Of a stretch of DNA of 64,000 nucleotides, positions 56,601 through 64,000 are shown piece after piece. The DNA comes from Knufia peltigerae (Eukaryota > Ascomycota > Eurotiomycetes > Chaetothyriales > Trichomeriaceae). Within the stretch, counting starts at the first letter, position 1. Every line of letters begins with the position of its first letter. Below the pieces are notes generated by a model. That model had not been told where the DNA came from. It saw only the letters and a list, made by a program, of their open reading frames with translations, and ran no database searches. The translations under genes and the position numbers were made by a program. The DNA lies in NCBI GenBank assembly GCA_030247855.1, contig JAPDRN010000030.1, positions 186,001-250,000 of the forward strand. The letters run 5' to 3'.

Positions 56601-57337
56601 GTATCTGTTTCGAACTACTTGATATGCTCAAGGCACACAAGAAGGGAATCCGTCGCGCTGCAAACAATACATTCGGCTTCATTGCCAAGGCAATTGGTCC
56701 ACAGGATGTACTTGCCACTCTTTTGAACAACCTTCGTGTCCAGGAACGACAGTCCCGTGTCTGCACAGCCGTCGCCATTGGTATTGTTGCTGAGACTTGC
56801 GCCCCGTTCACCGTCTTGCCGGCATTGATGAATGAGTATCGGGTACCGGAACTCAACGTGCAAAATGGTGTTCTAAAATCGCTCTCCTTCCTCTTTGAGT
56901 ATATTGGTGAGATGGCCAAAGACTATGTTTACGCCGTCACACCGCTTCTGGAAGACGCTCTTATCGACCGCGACCAAGTCCACAGACAAACAGCGGCAAG
57001 TGTGGTCAAACATGTCGCCCTTGGCGTGGTCGGTCTAGGCTGCGAAGATGCCATGGTCCACTTGTTGAATCTTCTCTACCCGAATTTGTTCGAAACCAGT
57101 CCTCACGTTATTGACCGCATAATTGAAGCCATCGAGGCCATCCGCATGGCTGTGGGTACGGGGATCGTGATGAACTATGTCTGGGCCGGTCTATTCCATC
57201 CTGCGCGAAAAGTCCGGACACCATACTGGAGATTGTACAACGATGCATACGTGTACAATGCGGACAGCATAGTGCCATATTACCCGAACATGAAGGATGA
57301 CGGATTACCGAGAGATGAACTGTACATTACACTTTGA
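53666..57337 (+). CDS. HSH155: U2 snRNP component SF3B1 (Prp10/Hsh155)
   Basis: Exon 1 is only 10 nt (53666-53675), exon 2 is 53727-57337; together 1206 aa beginning MSDADFETVRRLQAERN. The N-terminal ~330 residues are disordered and contain three RWD motifs (KKRWDVSS, KRSRWDQAPAP, KRSRWDQAPAL), the U2AF-ligand motifs that bind UHM proteins. From ~400 on lie HEAT repeats nearly identical to human SF3B1, including PRLTPILRNRHEKVQENTID and ELNVQNGVLKSLSFLFEYIG. Lys605 in DEQAKVRT is equivalent to human K700. The protein clamps the branch-site helix of U2 snRNP. The 51-nt intron has GTAAG, CTGAC and CTGCAG signals but is also open in frame; see findings. Identity is certain. Confidence 0.97.
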   Translation: MSDGKNKHRVCSSDQLTPSAADFETVRRLQAERNSQAAGKKGSKTFDPSNQRTDSSTKVSLTENFDTSLYDRDGGDKFAGYHTSLAVDGDDEEMPDADDSRRLIGQYTATNEQMKEFSTGNGVEEEDILLGREKTARIADRETDYQKRRFERGPLTPTRADPFAANKHAGVAEGATYREVMQLQDLEREEERVKKLIAEKHQNGEDVAEHKPTLKDEADKENADAGSTVEATGRKRKKRWDVSSDATPASETTETKKRSRWDQAPAPDGASAPAKRSRWDQAPALDATSAAPVAQTPAPTFGTDITGRNASWSDEELDMMLPSEGYTILEPPPGYAQIRPVARKVAATPAAASSSMGIGGFMMQEPENPRSMGKQLPTEIPGVGDLQFFKAEDMAYFGKLVDGADENALSVDELKERKIMRLLLKVKNGTPPMRKTALRQLTDNARQLGAGPLFNQILPLLMEKSLEDQERHLLVKVIDRVLYKLDDLIRPYVHKILVVIEPLLIDQDYYARVEGREIISNLAKAAGLAHMISTMRPDIDHVDEYVRNTTARAFAVVASALGIPALLPFLRAVCRSKKSWQARHTGVKIVQQIPILMGCAILPHLKGLVDCIADNLSDEQAKVRTVTSLAIAALAEAANPYGIESFDDILNPLWTGARKQRGKGLAGFLKAVGYIIPLMDEEYANYYTSQIMEILLREFASPDEEMKKVVLKVISQCASTDGVTPAYLKEHVLGEFFKSFWVRRMALDKRNYRQVVETTVDLGQKVGVSEIVTRIVNNLKDESEAYRKMTVETIEKVIASLGAADINERLEERLVDGILFAFQEQGIEDVIMLNGFGTVVNALGTRCKPYLPQIVSTILWRLNNKSATVRQQAADLISRIAMVMKQCGEDALMGKLGVVLYEYLGEEYPEVLGSILGALRSIVTVVGINQMQPSIKDLLPRLTPILRNRHEKVQENTIDLVGRIADRGPESVNAREWMRICFELLDMLKAHKKGIRRAANNTFGFIAKAIGPQDVLATLLNNLRVQERQSRVCTAVAIGIVAETCAPFTVLPALMNEYRVPELNVQNGVLKSLSFLFEYIGEMAKDYVYAVTPLLEDALIDRDQVHRQTAASVVKHVALGVVGLGCEDAMVHLLNLLYPNLFETSPHVIDRIIEAIEAIRMAVGTGIVMNYVWAGLFHPARKVRTPYWRLYNDAYVYNADSIVPYYPNMKDDGLPRDELYITL

Positions 57338-57671
57338 GTTGAACATTGACACGATTGAGGCTTGTCATACCAGGGCGCGTATCATAAGTGCTTCTAAAAG
57401 TCACGAAGCTGGCACAGATGCTTATACTTTTTATAGTTGAACAAATCAGCAGACCACGGGGGCTGTTTTCGGCCTTCCGGACTTTTATTCTTGTTAAGAT
57501 GCCATGCTCGTACGGCCTCATCCAATAACGATGAACCTTTTTCTTCTGCCAGAAAATGGAATCACTTCTAGTGCTACTACTGTTGTATGCAATATGCAAT
57601 GCGATAACTTGCCATTGGAGGTCCTTGTGTGTTTCATTGTTGGCATCCTACTTCTTTTCGATTTGTACATC
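57338..57671. other. Convergent intergenic region
   Basis: 334 bp between the SF3B1 and QCR8 3' ends. No feature recognised. Confidence 0.5.
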
Positions 57672-58207
57672 TCATCCTGCACCGGCCGCTGCGGTCTCGA
57701 GCCTTCCTGGTTTGGAATTCAAATATGCGTTTCTGTGGCAGTCGGGACGATTCCATGTCAGCCTTAAGGACCTTTCTTGACACGGTGCACGTTTTTTTGT
57801 CGGTGGGAAGGAGGAAAAGGAGGGAGACTTTGTTACCTCTTCTCCGCCCACTGCATGATCCACCAGGCCATCACGAACGGCGGGACGACGTACAAGAATT
57901 GCGCCCTGGACCTTCGAAAGGTGTTGAAGACAGCGTTGTGCCACGCCCCCGCCAGGGGGTTCTGGCGGTTCGGCGAGAGTCTGTATTCCGCCACACCCTT
58001 GGTTTTTGGGATACGTTTATGGCCAAAACAATAAACGGGGCGGCTGGAGGATTTGGAAGAACGCGGTCAGTATTCTTTGATCTTTACGGAGTAAAGTACG
58101 CGAGAAAAACAACTCTGTGTGTGGGTGGAGAAGGGTTTAGCTAAAGGGAGGGGGAAAGGGAGAGAGATAGCGTACTGGCTTCTATAGAGGTTTTCGTTAT
58201 ATTCCAT
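57672..58207 (-). CDS. QCR8: Ubiquinol-cytochrome c reductase subunit 8 (complex III)
   Basis: A small three-exon gene with no long frame: 58207-58176, 58043-57837 and 57732-57672 (introns 132 and 104 nt), 99 aa in exact phase. Exon 2 is diagnostic: PKTKGVAEYRLSPNRQNPLA then AVFNTFRRSRAQFLYVVPP and a membrane segment (FVMAWWIMQWA). Exon 3 adds NAYLNSKPGR, the family's tail. This is the Qcr8 ubiquinone-binding-associated subunit of complex III, with one transmembrane helix in the inner mitochondrial membrane. Exons 2 and 3 are secure. Exon 1 (MEYNENLYRSH) is less so: it is in phase with a GTACGC donor and a CTGAC branch site, but lacks the Gly-rich start common in Qcr8. Confidence 0.85.
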
Positions 58208-58761
58208 CTTCAGGTTGTAATGTCCGGTGGTACAAAGCAAGTATGTACTGTATGAGAAGAGTACATGGCGGACTAAATCGACCCGGGTACCATCTCGACC
58301 ATATATATATCTCTACGCTACGGCTGGAGCTGGGACTATGGAGCACGGGAGTATCAAGACATCCTTGTCCTCATTCCACCACGGTCACTTCATCACAGTA
58401 GCATATGGTACTACTACCTTGCAGTAAAAGTAAAGTAATGGTACAGTATACAGCGCCCCTGTGGGTCAAAAAGGGTCGAATTAGTCGTGGTATAACGGAA
58501 CTTAAACCCGACACGGCAAGGCTCCGGAAACTTTCCCAAGGCTGCGAGACTCGATACGAGACCACACAGTACATACCTTGTCGAATTAGAAAAGAAGGCA
58601 TCGTTCCGAACTGCTTAGATAGAACAGGTATTCTATTGATATACATGAGATGTTTGATTGTCCGCCCCCCAGCGGAGAGAGTCTGTGCTCCGAGTGTCGT
58701 ACTCGTATCAAAGGGCCAACAGGTTCACTACTTACAGTACGGAGTTGTCAGGATCCAGTCT
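58208..58761. other. Intergenic region, QCR8 promoter / Zn2Cys6 gene 3' end
   Basis: 554 bp. It includes a (TA)n-like ATATATATAT at 58301-58310 about 95-105 bp before the proposed QCR8 ATG (a TATA-like position), and a one-base-off copy of the 9-mer at 58738. No gene. Confidence 0.5.
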
Positions 58762-59841
58762 TTATTTCGCGGCTTCTCCTTTCTGAATCATGGCGGCATC
58801 TTTGCTAAAATATGCAACCAGAAGCAATCTTTGAAGCATCCCGTCTTGTTCCTTGCGAGGTTCTGGTCCTCCACGCTCGATGAATTCGTGCCACGATACG
58901 AGACTGCAATCGACACCTTCCCAGTGCTCAGAAATGACAGCTTGCCACTCTTCTTCCGTGTTGGCCTCCCACACGCCTGTTCTTGCGTCAAACGGGAGAG
59001 ACTCGACCATGGGCCGGTAGTAAAAGTAACCACGGTCCACCATCTCCAAGAGGACTTCGACCATGATCACAAAAATGATGGTCCGGCGTGTCGTTTCGGC
59101 AAGCGTCCAGGCTTGCCACGGTGACAGGTGACCCTGGAGGGTTCGTGGGAGGTGGGAGTGAAAATGTTGCGTCCATTTGTGGAAGAGGAAGCGCAACTGT
59201 GCAAGACCGGAAATCTCGTCGCCTCCTCGAGCCTTGCTCAATGTCGAGGCCAACAGTATCGCCATGAGTTGGTGAAAGGCATCTAGGAATTGCGAGAAGG
59301 ACGTCTGTTGTGAGAGGTCGAGGGACAGTAATCTGTTCTGCTTGGCTTCCATGACTGTCCACAGCAATTCTGCACTGACTTCTCTCTCTTGGGCAGCACC
59401 ATCCTTGGAGTTTGCCCAGGCCAGACGTGATATCTGAGCATGGCAAAAAGGAGTGGTACGGTGTTGAAACGTCGCCAGTGGTATCTCGTTGAGCTGGGCA
59501 AAGGCCAATGCGAACGTCTCCGGAGTTGAGCAGGCTGGGAATTTGTAATTCGGATCCAGGCCGTTAGGGGTATAGTTCTTGACGGCATCGGCGTGTGCTG
59601 CTTGTATCGAGTCGTACACGACGGCGGGAAAAGGCTCCCGGACTACTTGGGGTCGAGAGGCGTCGGCGGGCCCGTGAGGTCTCTCGGTGCTCGCACTCGT
59701 ACTTGTATTGGTGACTGGCTCGAGGTCATATTTGCAGTCGATGCCTTTCTCTAGACATCTCGGACATTTCGGAAGTTCAGCACGACAAGGCCGTTTGGCT
59801 TTTCTGCAGGCGTGACATGCTTTGCGCAGAGGCGTTGTCAT
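58762..59841 (-). CDS. Zn2Cys6 DNA-binding protein, small
   Basis: An intronless 359-aa frame. The zinc cluster is at the very N-terminus: C9, C12, C19, C26, C29 and C36 (CHACRKAKRPC and CPRCLEKGIDC), spacing C-X2-C-X6-C-X6-C-X2-C-X6-C. The remaining ~310 residues are mainly helical, and I do not recognise a full fungal-specific TF domain in them; at 359 aa the protein is shorter than most family members. It may be a compact regulator. It is transcribed divergently from the LanC-like gene with a 596-bp shared upstream region, which makes that gene a plausible target. Nuclear localisation is inferred from the basic RKAKRPCR. Confidence 0.87.
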   Translation of the reverse strand: MTTPLRKACHACRKAKRPCRAELPKCPRCLEKGIDCKYDLEPVTNTSTSASTERPHGPADASRPQVVREPFPAVVYDSIQAAHADAVKNYTPNGLDPNYKFPACSTPETFALAFAQLNEIPLATFQHRTTPFCHAQISRLAWANSKDGAAQEREVSAELLWTVMEAKQNRLLSLDLSQQTSFSQFLDAFHQLMAILLASTLSKARGGDEISGLAQLRFLFHKWTQHFHSHLPRTLQGHLSPWQAWTLAETTRRTIIFVIMVEVLLEMVDRGYFYYRPMVESLPFDARTGVWEANTEEEWQAVISEHWEGVDCSLVSWHEFIERGGPEPRKEQDGMLQRLLLVAYFSKDAAMIQKGEAAK

Positions 59842-60437
59842 AGATCATGAAAGAAAAAATTCTTTATCCTGAAATGTCCCCGTATCGTTGACTCCGCTGG
59901 TGGTGATTACCTCGTGATACTTAGCTTGACATTTCCAGAGAGAGAAAAAAAAGACTCGGATCTGCGCGTGAAAGGAGCACAGACAGAAGAGTAGTCGATG
60001 GTCAGGATTGATGCTATCGTAAATAATTTAAGCTCGTGGGACCTTTCACAGCCACCTCATCGGCCGCCGCGACGTGTCTGACGAAAACCTCTCACTTGAA
60101 TCAGGTCGTAACATCACAACATCAGTCATCCTTTTTACTCGTTGAGAAAAAGAACCTCATCTAGATACTTCTGACTTGCGGCAGATGTTCTTCGTGTTAC
60201 ATGTGAACACATGCTCGGAGCTCCAAGTCTTCGGAGAATCAATCCGATGATACTTGTACTCCGTACAGGTGAATCAATATAACTCGATGACATCGAGGTG
60301 ATTAGTTTGTCCGTCTCTGGACGTCATTAAGCATCCTACCGCCATCAAGGAAGCCTTCGAGTACTACAGAGTCCGTAACATGTTTCATCAAGCTCTTTAG
60401 AACCATATCGAATTTCGGGTGGTCGAATTTTCTCATT
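59842..60437. other. Shared divergent promoter, Zn2Cys6 / LanC-like gene
   Basis: 596 bp between divergent starts. One exact TACTCCGTA lies at 60257-60265, about 173 bp before the LanC-like start. Confidence 0.5.
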
Positions 60438-61601
60438 ATGTTCAAAATGAGCCTGGGAGACCGGTATTATCGAAACGACGAAAAGCCTTCACGACGGTCG
60501 GATGCTCATCAAGAATTGAACGACTGCTTGACACGCATCAATGCCTACAATCCGCCTGTGCAGACTTGCTCAACCGGATGGTCCTTTTCGGGACTCTACC
60601 GTGGCCCGACATCCGTCGCATACCTCTTTTTGCGATTGTCCCAGTCCTATCCCGATCTTACCTTCAAGGGGCAATCTCTCCTGGACTGGGCAGAAGCATA
60701 TCTAGCACTAGGGACGTCTCGTTCAAATTCGAAAAATGTCGATTCAAGCCATTGCGGCACTGCAAATGAGACTCTTGCTCAACTGGCCATTCGAGCCGTG
60801 ATCGACCAAGACCCATCTCTCGTGCAACAGTTGTGCTCATTTCAATCACTGATAAACGGCACAGAGGGTGGTTCAGATGAATGGCTCTATGGAAGGGCAG
60901 GTTACCTGTACCTCCTCAGACTTGCGGGGAGTGGGTTTGACAAGGAATCCGGTCCCGTCGGTAAAATGGTCGACGAGACGATTCAGAAGACGGTCCAACG
61001 TATTCTGGCCAGCCGACAGCCTTGGACGTGGCATGGCAAAGCCTACATAGGTGCCGCTCACGGTTCATTCGGTATTCTATGTCAGATCGTCCTCTCGGAT
61101 CCTGCAGCTGCGGACTCTGTGGAACAAATCTTGTCACAACTACTGGAGATGCAGTATCCACGTAGTGGCAATTTCCCTTCGTCAATGGCTAGGTCGTCTG
61201 ACAAACTCGTTCAGTTTTGTCACGGTGGCCCTGGTGTCGTACTATCACTGACATCGCTCCGGCCACATTTTCCCAATCTACGGCAAAGGATCGACGCGGC
61301 GATCGCGGCCGCCCAGAGAGATACTTGGAGACGTGGTGTTTTGGTCAAGGACCCTTGCTTGTGTCACGGGATAGCAGGGAATGCACTCGCTCTGGATGAT
61401 GCGGATGAGTTTCGACACCTTGTCACGTACATGTCGAGTGGTTCAATCGAAGAAGCCCAACAAGGATGGTTGAAGGAGGCGGGTCGGAGTGACGAGTTTG
61501 TAGGACTGTACACGGGTGAAGCCGGCCGAGCTTGGACTTGGGCTGTGGCAGACAAGTTTGACGAACTGGCAAGTAAATGTATCGGATTCAATGATCTCTG
61601 A
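60438..61601 (+). CDS. LanC-like protein (lanthionine synthetase C-like)
   Basis: An intronless 387-aa frame. It shows the LanC/LANCL alpha-barrel motifs: GLYRGPTSVAYLF near the N-terminus, LYGRAGYLYLL, YIGAAHGSFGIL, FCHGGPGVVLSL with Cys261, and CLCHGIAGN with Cys309 and His310, the three expected zinc ligands; GLYTGEAGRAWTW closes the barrel. Bacterial LanC cyclises lanthipeptides, while eukaryotic LANCL proteins add glutathione to dehydroamino acids in damaged proteins; either chemistry could be conserved because the zinc site is intact. No LanB/LanM or precursor peptide gene is visible nearby, so a stand-alone LANCL-type role is more likely. It is divergent from a Zn2Cys6 gene. Confidence 0.92.
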   Translation: MFKMSLGDRYYRNDEKPSRRSDAHQELNDCLTRINAYNPPVQTCSTGWSFSGLYRGPTSVAYLFLRLSQSYPDLTFKGQSLLDWAEAYLALGTSRSNSKNVDSSHCGTANETLAQLAIRAVIDQDPSLVQQLCSFQSLINGTEGGSDEWLYGRAGYLYLLRLAGSGFDKESGPVGKMVDETIQKTVQRILASRQPWTWHGKAYIGAAHGSFGILCQIVLSDPAAADSVEQILSQLLEMQYPRSGNFPSSMARSSDKLVQFCHGGPGVVLSLTSLRPHFPNLRQRIDAAIAAAQRDTWRRGVLVKDPCLCHGIAGNALALDDADEFRHLVTYMSSGSIEEAQQGWLKEAGRSDEFVGLYTGEAGRAWTWAVADKFDELASKCIGFNDL

Positions 61602-61930
61602 TGGAGAGGACAGATGAGGACTACAAGTTGTTCCAGTGGTATCATGTGTAACACTGTTGTACGGCAACAGCCTCGTCGGGTCAACACGACAAGGCTGTGT
61701 GGCCTTTTGTCAATTTCAGCCTTGTTGACTTGACTGCCTCGGGAATTTTTCCGCTTCATCGCCGACCGTCGACGCTCATCTCCTTCATGTCCACACTTCT
61801 AGTTATTATTACAGTACTACCTCCCAACGTCTCCTACATACTCGCACAGTACGGATAACATACGGAGGAGAATTTCGCGTTTGCAATATTCTTGCCATCA
61901 ATTGCTTTTCCTTTCCTAACAACAAAGGAT
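61602..61930. other. Intergenic region upstream of MED9
   Basis: 329 bp between two genes on the same strand. Nothing recognisable beyond the likely MED9 promoter. Confidence 0.5.
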
Positions 61931-62335
61931 ATGTCGACCGATCCTCCCCAGACAACCACACACCCCGATGTCCCACCGTTCCCGTCTCCCTCGACCTTTT
62001 CCATCCTACCGGACATTTACCTCCTCCTCGCGCGGCTCAACATCCTCCAACAACAAGCTGGCACGGCCTCGACGGCATCCACACCGCCACTCGACCTCAA
62101 GGACCTGCCTGCTCAAGTTTACCCGATCAAGCAGCGTATAGCCAAGGCCAAAGCGTCCGTGCAGGCGCTGCCGGACGTCGAGAGGACTGTGGAAGAGCAG
62201 GAGCGTGAGATCCGTGAGCTGGAGAGGACAGCTACGTTGCTCAAGAGGAGGATTGGAAAATTGGGAAGAATCGCGGCGGGGAAACACGACGAAAACGAGC
62301 TACGAGACGTGGTTATGAAAGGAGTCGAAGATTGA
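61931..62335 (+). CDS. MED9: Mediator complex subunit 9 (Cse2-like)
   Basis: An intronless 134-aa protein. A Pro/Thr-rich start is followed by FSILPDIYLLLARLN, a linker, then DLPAQVYPIKQRIAKAKASV and LPDVERTVEEQEREIRELE, a helical coiled coil. This order (short hydrophobic helix, then a long charged coil beginning LPDV) is that of the fungal Med9/CSE2 family (PF07544-type), in the middle module of Mediator. Med9 proteins are poorly conserved, so I rate identity as probable. The ATG at 61931 is taken; the frame continues upstream only via a TTG. Confidence 0.75.
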   Translation: MSTDPPQTTTHPDVPPFPSPSTFSILPDIYLLLARLNILQQQAGTASTASTPPLDLKDLPAQVYPIKQRIAKAKASVQALPDVERTVEEQEREIRELERTATLLKRRIGKLGRIAAGKHDENELRDVVMKGVED

Positions 62336-62641
62336 AGAATCACAAATGACACGGCACAACAAAAGCAATAAGAATCTCACAGGAACATTCAAGATGCGGA
62401 ATTGAGTTGGTATTGCATTGCACAATCACAGTATGACACGACACGACAAGGCCATGGCACTTTTCACCCGCAAAATCTACATGCCCACTCACGGGCTTGG
62501 GGGTATCGTTGAAGATACGCTGCTTTTTTGGTTCAGCCCACCCAGAAATCCTAGCCGTTGAAAGAATTTTTCCGCTCACATCCCCGAAACGCCGCAATCC
62601 CATGGTATGGCCTGTTTAGCCTTTTTACCTGGGAAACCAGT
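62336..62641. other. Convergent intergenic region
   Basis: 306 bp between MED9 and SHMT 3' ends; no feature seen. Confidence 0.5.
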
Positions 62642-64000
62642 CTACACGGGGAGAGGGAAAGTTGAAGCCCAGTCCGCAATCTCGTGTCTGAGCTTCTGAA
62701 TCTCAGGCACAGTGTCACTGGCAACTGCAGCCTTGAAGTCCTTCAGCTTGTTGGCTTCCTTGGGCAAACCACCCTGGACCTGCTTGCATAGCTTGATGCT
62801 CTGGTCGATATACTGAGCAACACGCTTGAAGTCTTCCTCACCAAACCCTCGAGAAGTCATTGCTGGTGTACCAATACGGATACCGCAGGGAGTCAGGGCC
62901 GACTTGTCACCTGGAATACTGTTTTTGTTGCAGGCAATGTTGATCTGCTCCAGAACAGCCTCAACTCGCGCACCGTCAAGGCTTTGAGGACGGAGATCAA
63001 GCAGGACCATATGCGAGTCAGTGCCATCTGCTACAAGCTTGTAGCCGAGAGCCTTGAACTCGTTCTCCAGAGCCTTTGCGTTCTTGACTACTTGTTCTTG
63101 GTACGCGCGGAACTCGGGGGTGGCAGCTTGTTTGAGGGCAACGGCAAGAGCAGTGATGGTGTGGTTGTGGGGACCGCCTTGATGACCAGGGAAGACGGAG
63201 AAGTTGATGGGTCCTTCGAGGTCGTAAAGGACCTGCTTGCCAGTCTTGGGGTCGGTGCTGCGCACTCCCTTGCGGAAAAAGATCATGGCTCCACGAGGTC
63301 CACGCAGGGACTTGTGGGTAGTGGTCGTGACAACGTCAGCATACTCGAAAGGCGAAGGAATGACTCCTGCGGCAATGAGACCGGAGATATGAGCCATGTC
63401 CACGATCAGGTATGCTCCGACCTTGTCGGCGATCTGGCGCATTCGGGCATAGTCAATCAGTCTGCAGTAAGCAGAGGTTCCGGCAACGAGGCACTTGGGT
63501 CTATACAACTGAGCGTTCTCTTCCAGTCGGTCATAGTCAATGATGCCGGTTTCGAGGTTGACTCGGTATGGGAAGGTCTCGAAGTAGGTCGACACGGCTG
63601 AGATCCTACACGAATGTCAATGCTCCTTTTCTTCCCACATTCGCTCTGTGTTGTTTGCTTACTTCTTCTGCGGTGTCTGGTATCCGTGACTCAAATGTCC
63701 ACCGTGAGGCAAGTCCAAACCCATCAGTCTGTCGTGGGGGCGCATGATGGCCTGGTAAACCTGCAGGTTCGCCGGGCTGCCACTAAGTGGTTGCACGTTG
63801 ACTCCCCATTTCTCAGGGTCGAGGTGGAAGGCCTTCAAAGCTCTCGCCTGGCATGTGAGTTCAACCGCGTCAATGTGTTGGTTTCCTCCGTAGTATCTTG
63901 CTCCGGGGTATCCTTCAGAGTACTTGTTGGACATGGGCGATCCGAGGGCATCGAAGACGGCGCGGGAGGTGACGTTTTCGGAGGCAATGAGGATGATGGA
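62642..64000 (-). CDS. SHM2: Serine hydroxymethyltransferase, 3' part
   Basis: Two visible exons, 64000-63663 (open at the window edge) and 63605-62642, joined across a 57-nt intron at a split Lys codon; 433 residues are visible. They start at IILIASENVTSRAV, so roughly the first 40-60 residues are missing. PLP-fold motifs are intact: GYPGARYYGGNQHID, LSGSPANLQVY, DMAHISGLIAAG, and the PLP lysine in VVTTTTHKSLRGPRG; GHQGGPHNH and RIGTPAMTSRG follow. It converts serine plus tetrahydrofolate to glycine and 5,10-methylene-THF. The N-terminus would decide between cytosolic and mitochondrial forms, so the symbol (cytosolic paralogue) is tentative. Confidence 0.95.

Noticed and set aside
58762..61601. 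Lanthipeptide-type biosynthetic cluster around the LanC-like gene
   Set aside because: No LanB/LanM dehydratase, protease or precursor peptide is visible in the flanks; neighbours are a regulator, Mediator subunit 9 and SHMT.
1..64000. tRNA, rRNA, CRISPR arrays, plasmid or phage features, secondary-metabolite backbone enzymes
   Set aside because: I looked for tRNA B-box patterns, spaced repeats and PKS/NRPS/terpene-synthase motifs and saw none; the genome is eukaryotic and the content mostly housekeeping.

Overview
The window is chromosomal DNA from a filamentous ascomycete (Pezizomycotina). The evidence is compact genes with short GT-AG introns (about 47-190 nt, often with CTGAC/CTAAC branch sites), Zn2Cys6 transcription factors, a Fus3/Kss1-type MAP kinase, an independent-type phosphoglycerate mutase, and an ApsB/Mto1-like microtubule-organising protein. 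An origin in Eurotiomycetes would fit, but I cannot fix the lineage from sequence alone. I support 25 protein genes (two cut by the window ends) and one decayed Ty1/Copia-like retroelement. Exon models were built by hand from splice signals and reading phase. I see no tRNA, rRNA, CRISPR array or secondary-metabolite backbone gene.

Layout. 1-8.9 kb: 3' end of a NIF3-family gene, an MFS transporter, a MetX-like alpha/beta hydrolase and a MARVEL-like membrane protein. 8.9-14 kb: a Kid-like chromokinesin and two unrelated glyoxalase-fold (VOC) genes, the second of strikingly bacterial type. 14-21 kb: a divergent pair made of an 825-aa membrane protein of unknown family and a five-exon AAA+ ATPase. 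21-28 kb: the ApsB/Mto1 homologue and a Zn2Cys6 regulator. 30-34.4 kb: phosphoglycerate mutase and glutamate-5-semialdehyde dehydrogenase. 35-36.5 kb: the Copia relic. 36.5-42 kb: a GC-rich zinc alcohol dehydrogenase, then an SDR divergent from a DHCR24-like flavoenzyme. 42.5-58.2 kb: conserved housekeeping and signalling genes (Fus3/Kss1 MAPK, SEC24, a BUD2-type RasGAP, SF3B1 and a small QCR8 gene in three exons). 58.7-64 kb: a small Zn2Cys6 protein divergent from a LanC-like gene, Mediator subunit 9, and the 3' part of serine hydroxymethyltransferase.

Most genes are independent core functions: glycolysis (iPGM), proline synthesis (PRO2), one-carbon metabolism (SHMT), COPII transport (SEC24), splicing (SF3B1), respiration (QCR8), transcription (MED9), and polarity or mating signalling (MAPK, RasGAP). 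The less ordinary content is in the divergent pairs (unknown membrane protein/AAA+, SDR/DHCR24-like, Zn2Cys6/LanC-like), the bacterial-type VOC gene, the Copia relic, and a 9-mer, TACGGAGTA, that recurs eight times and only in non-coding DNA.
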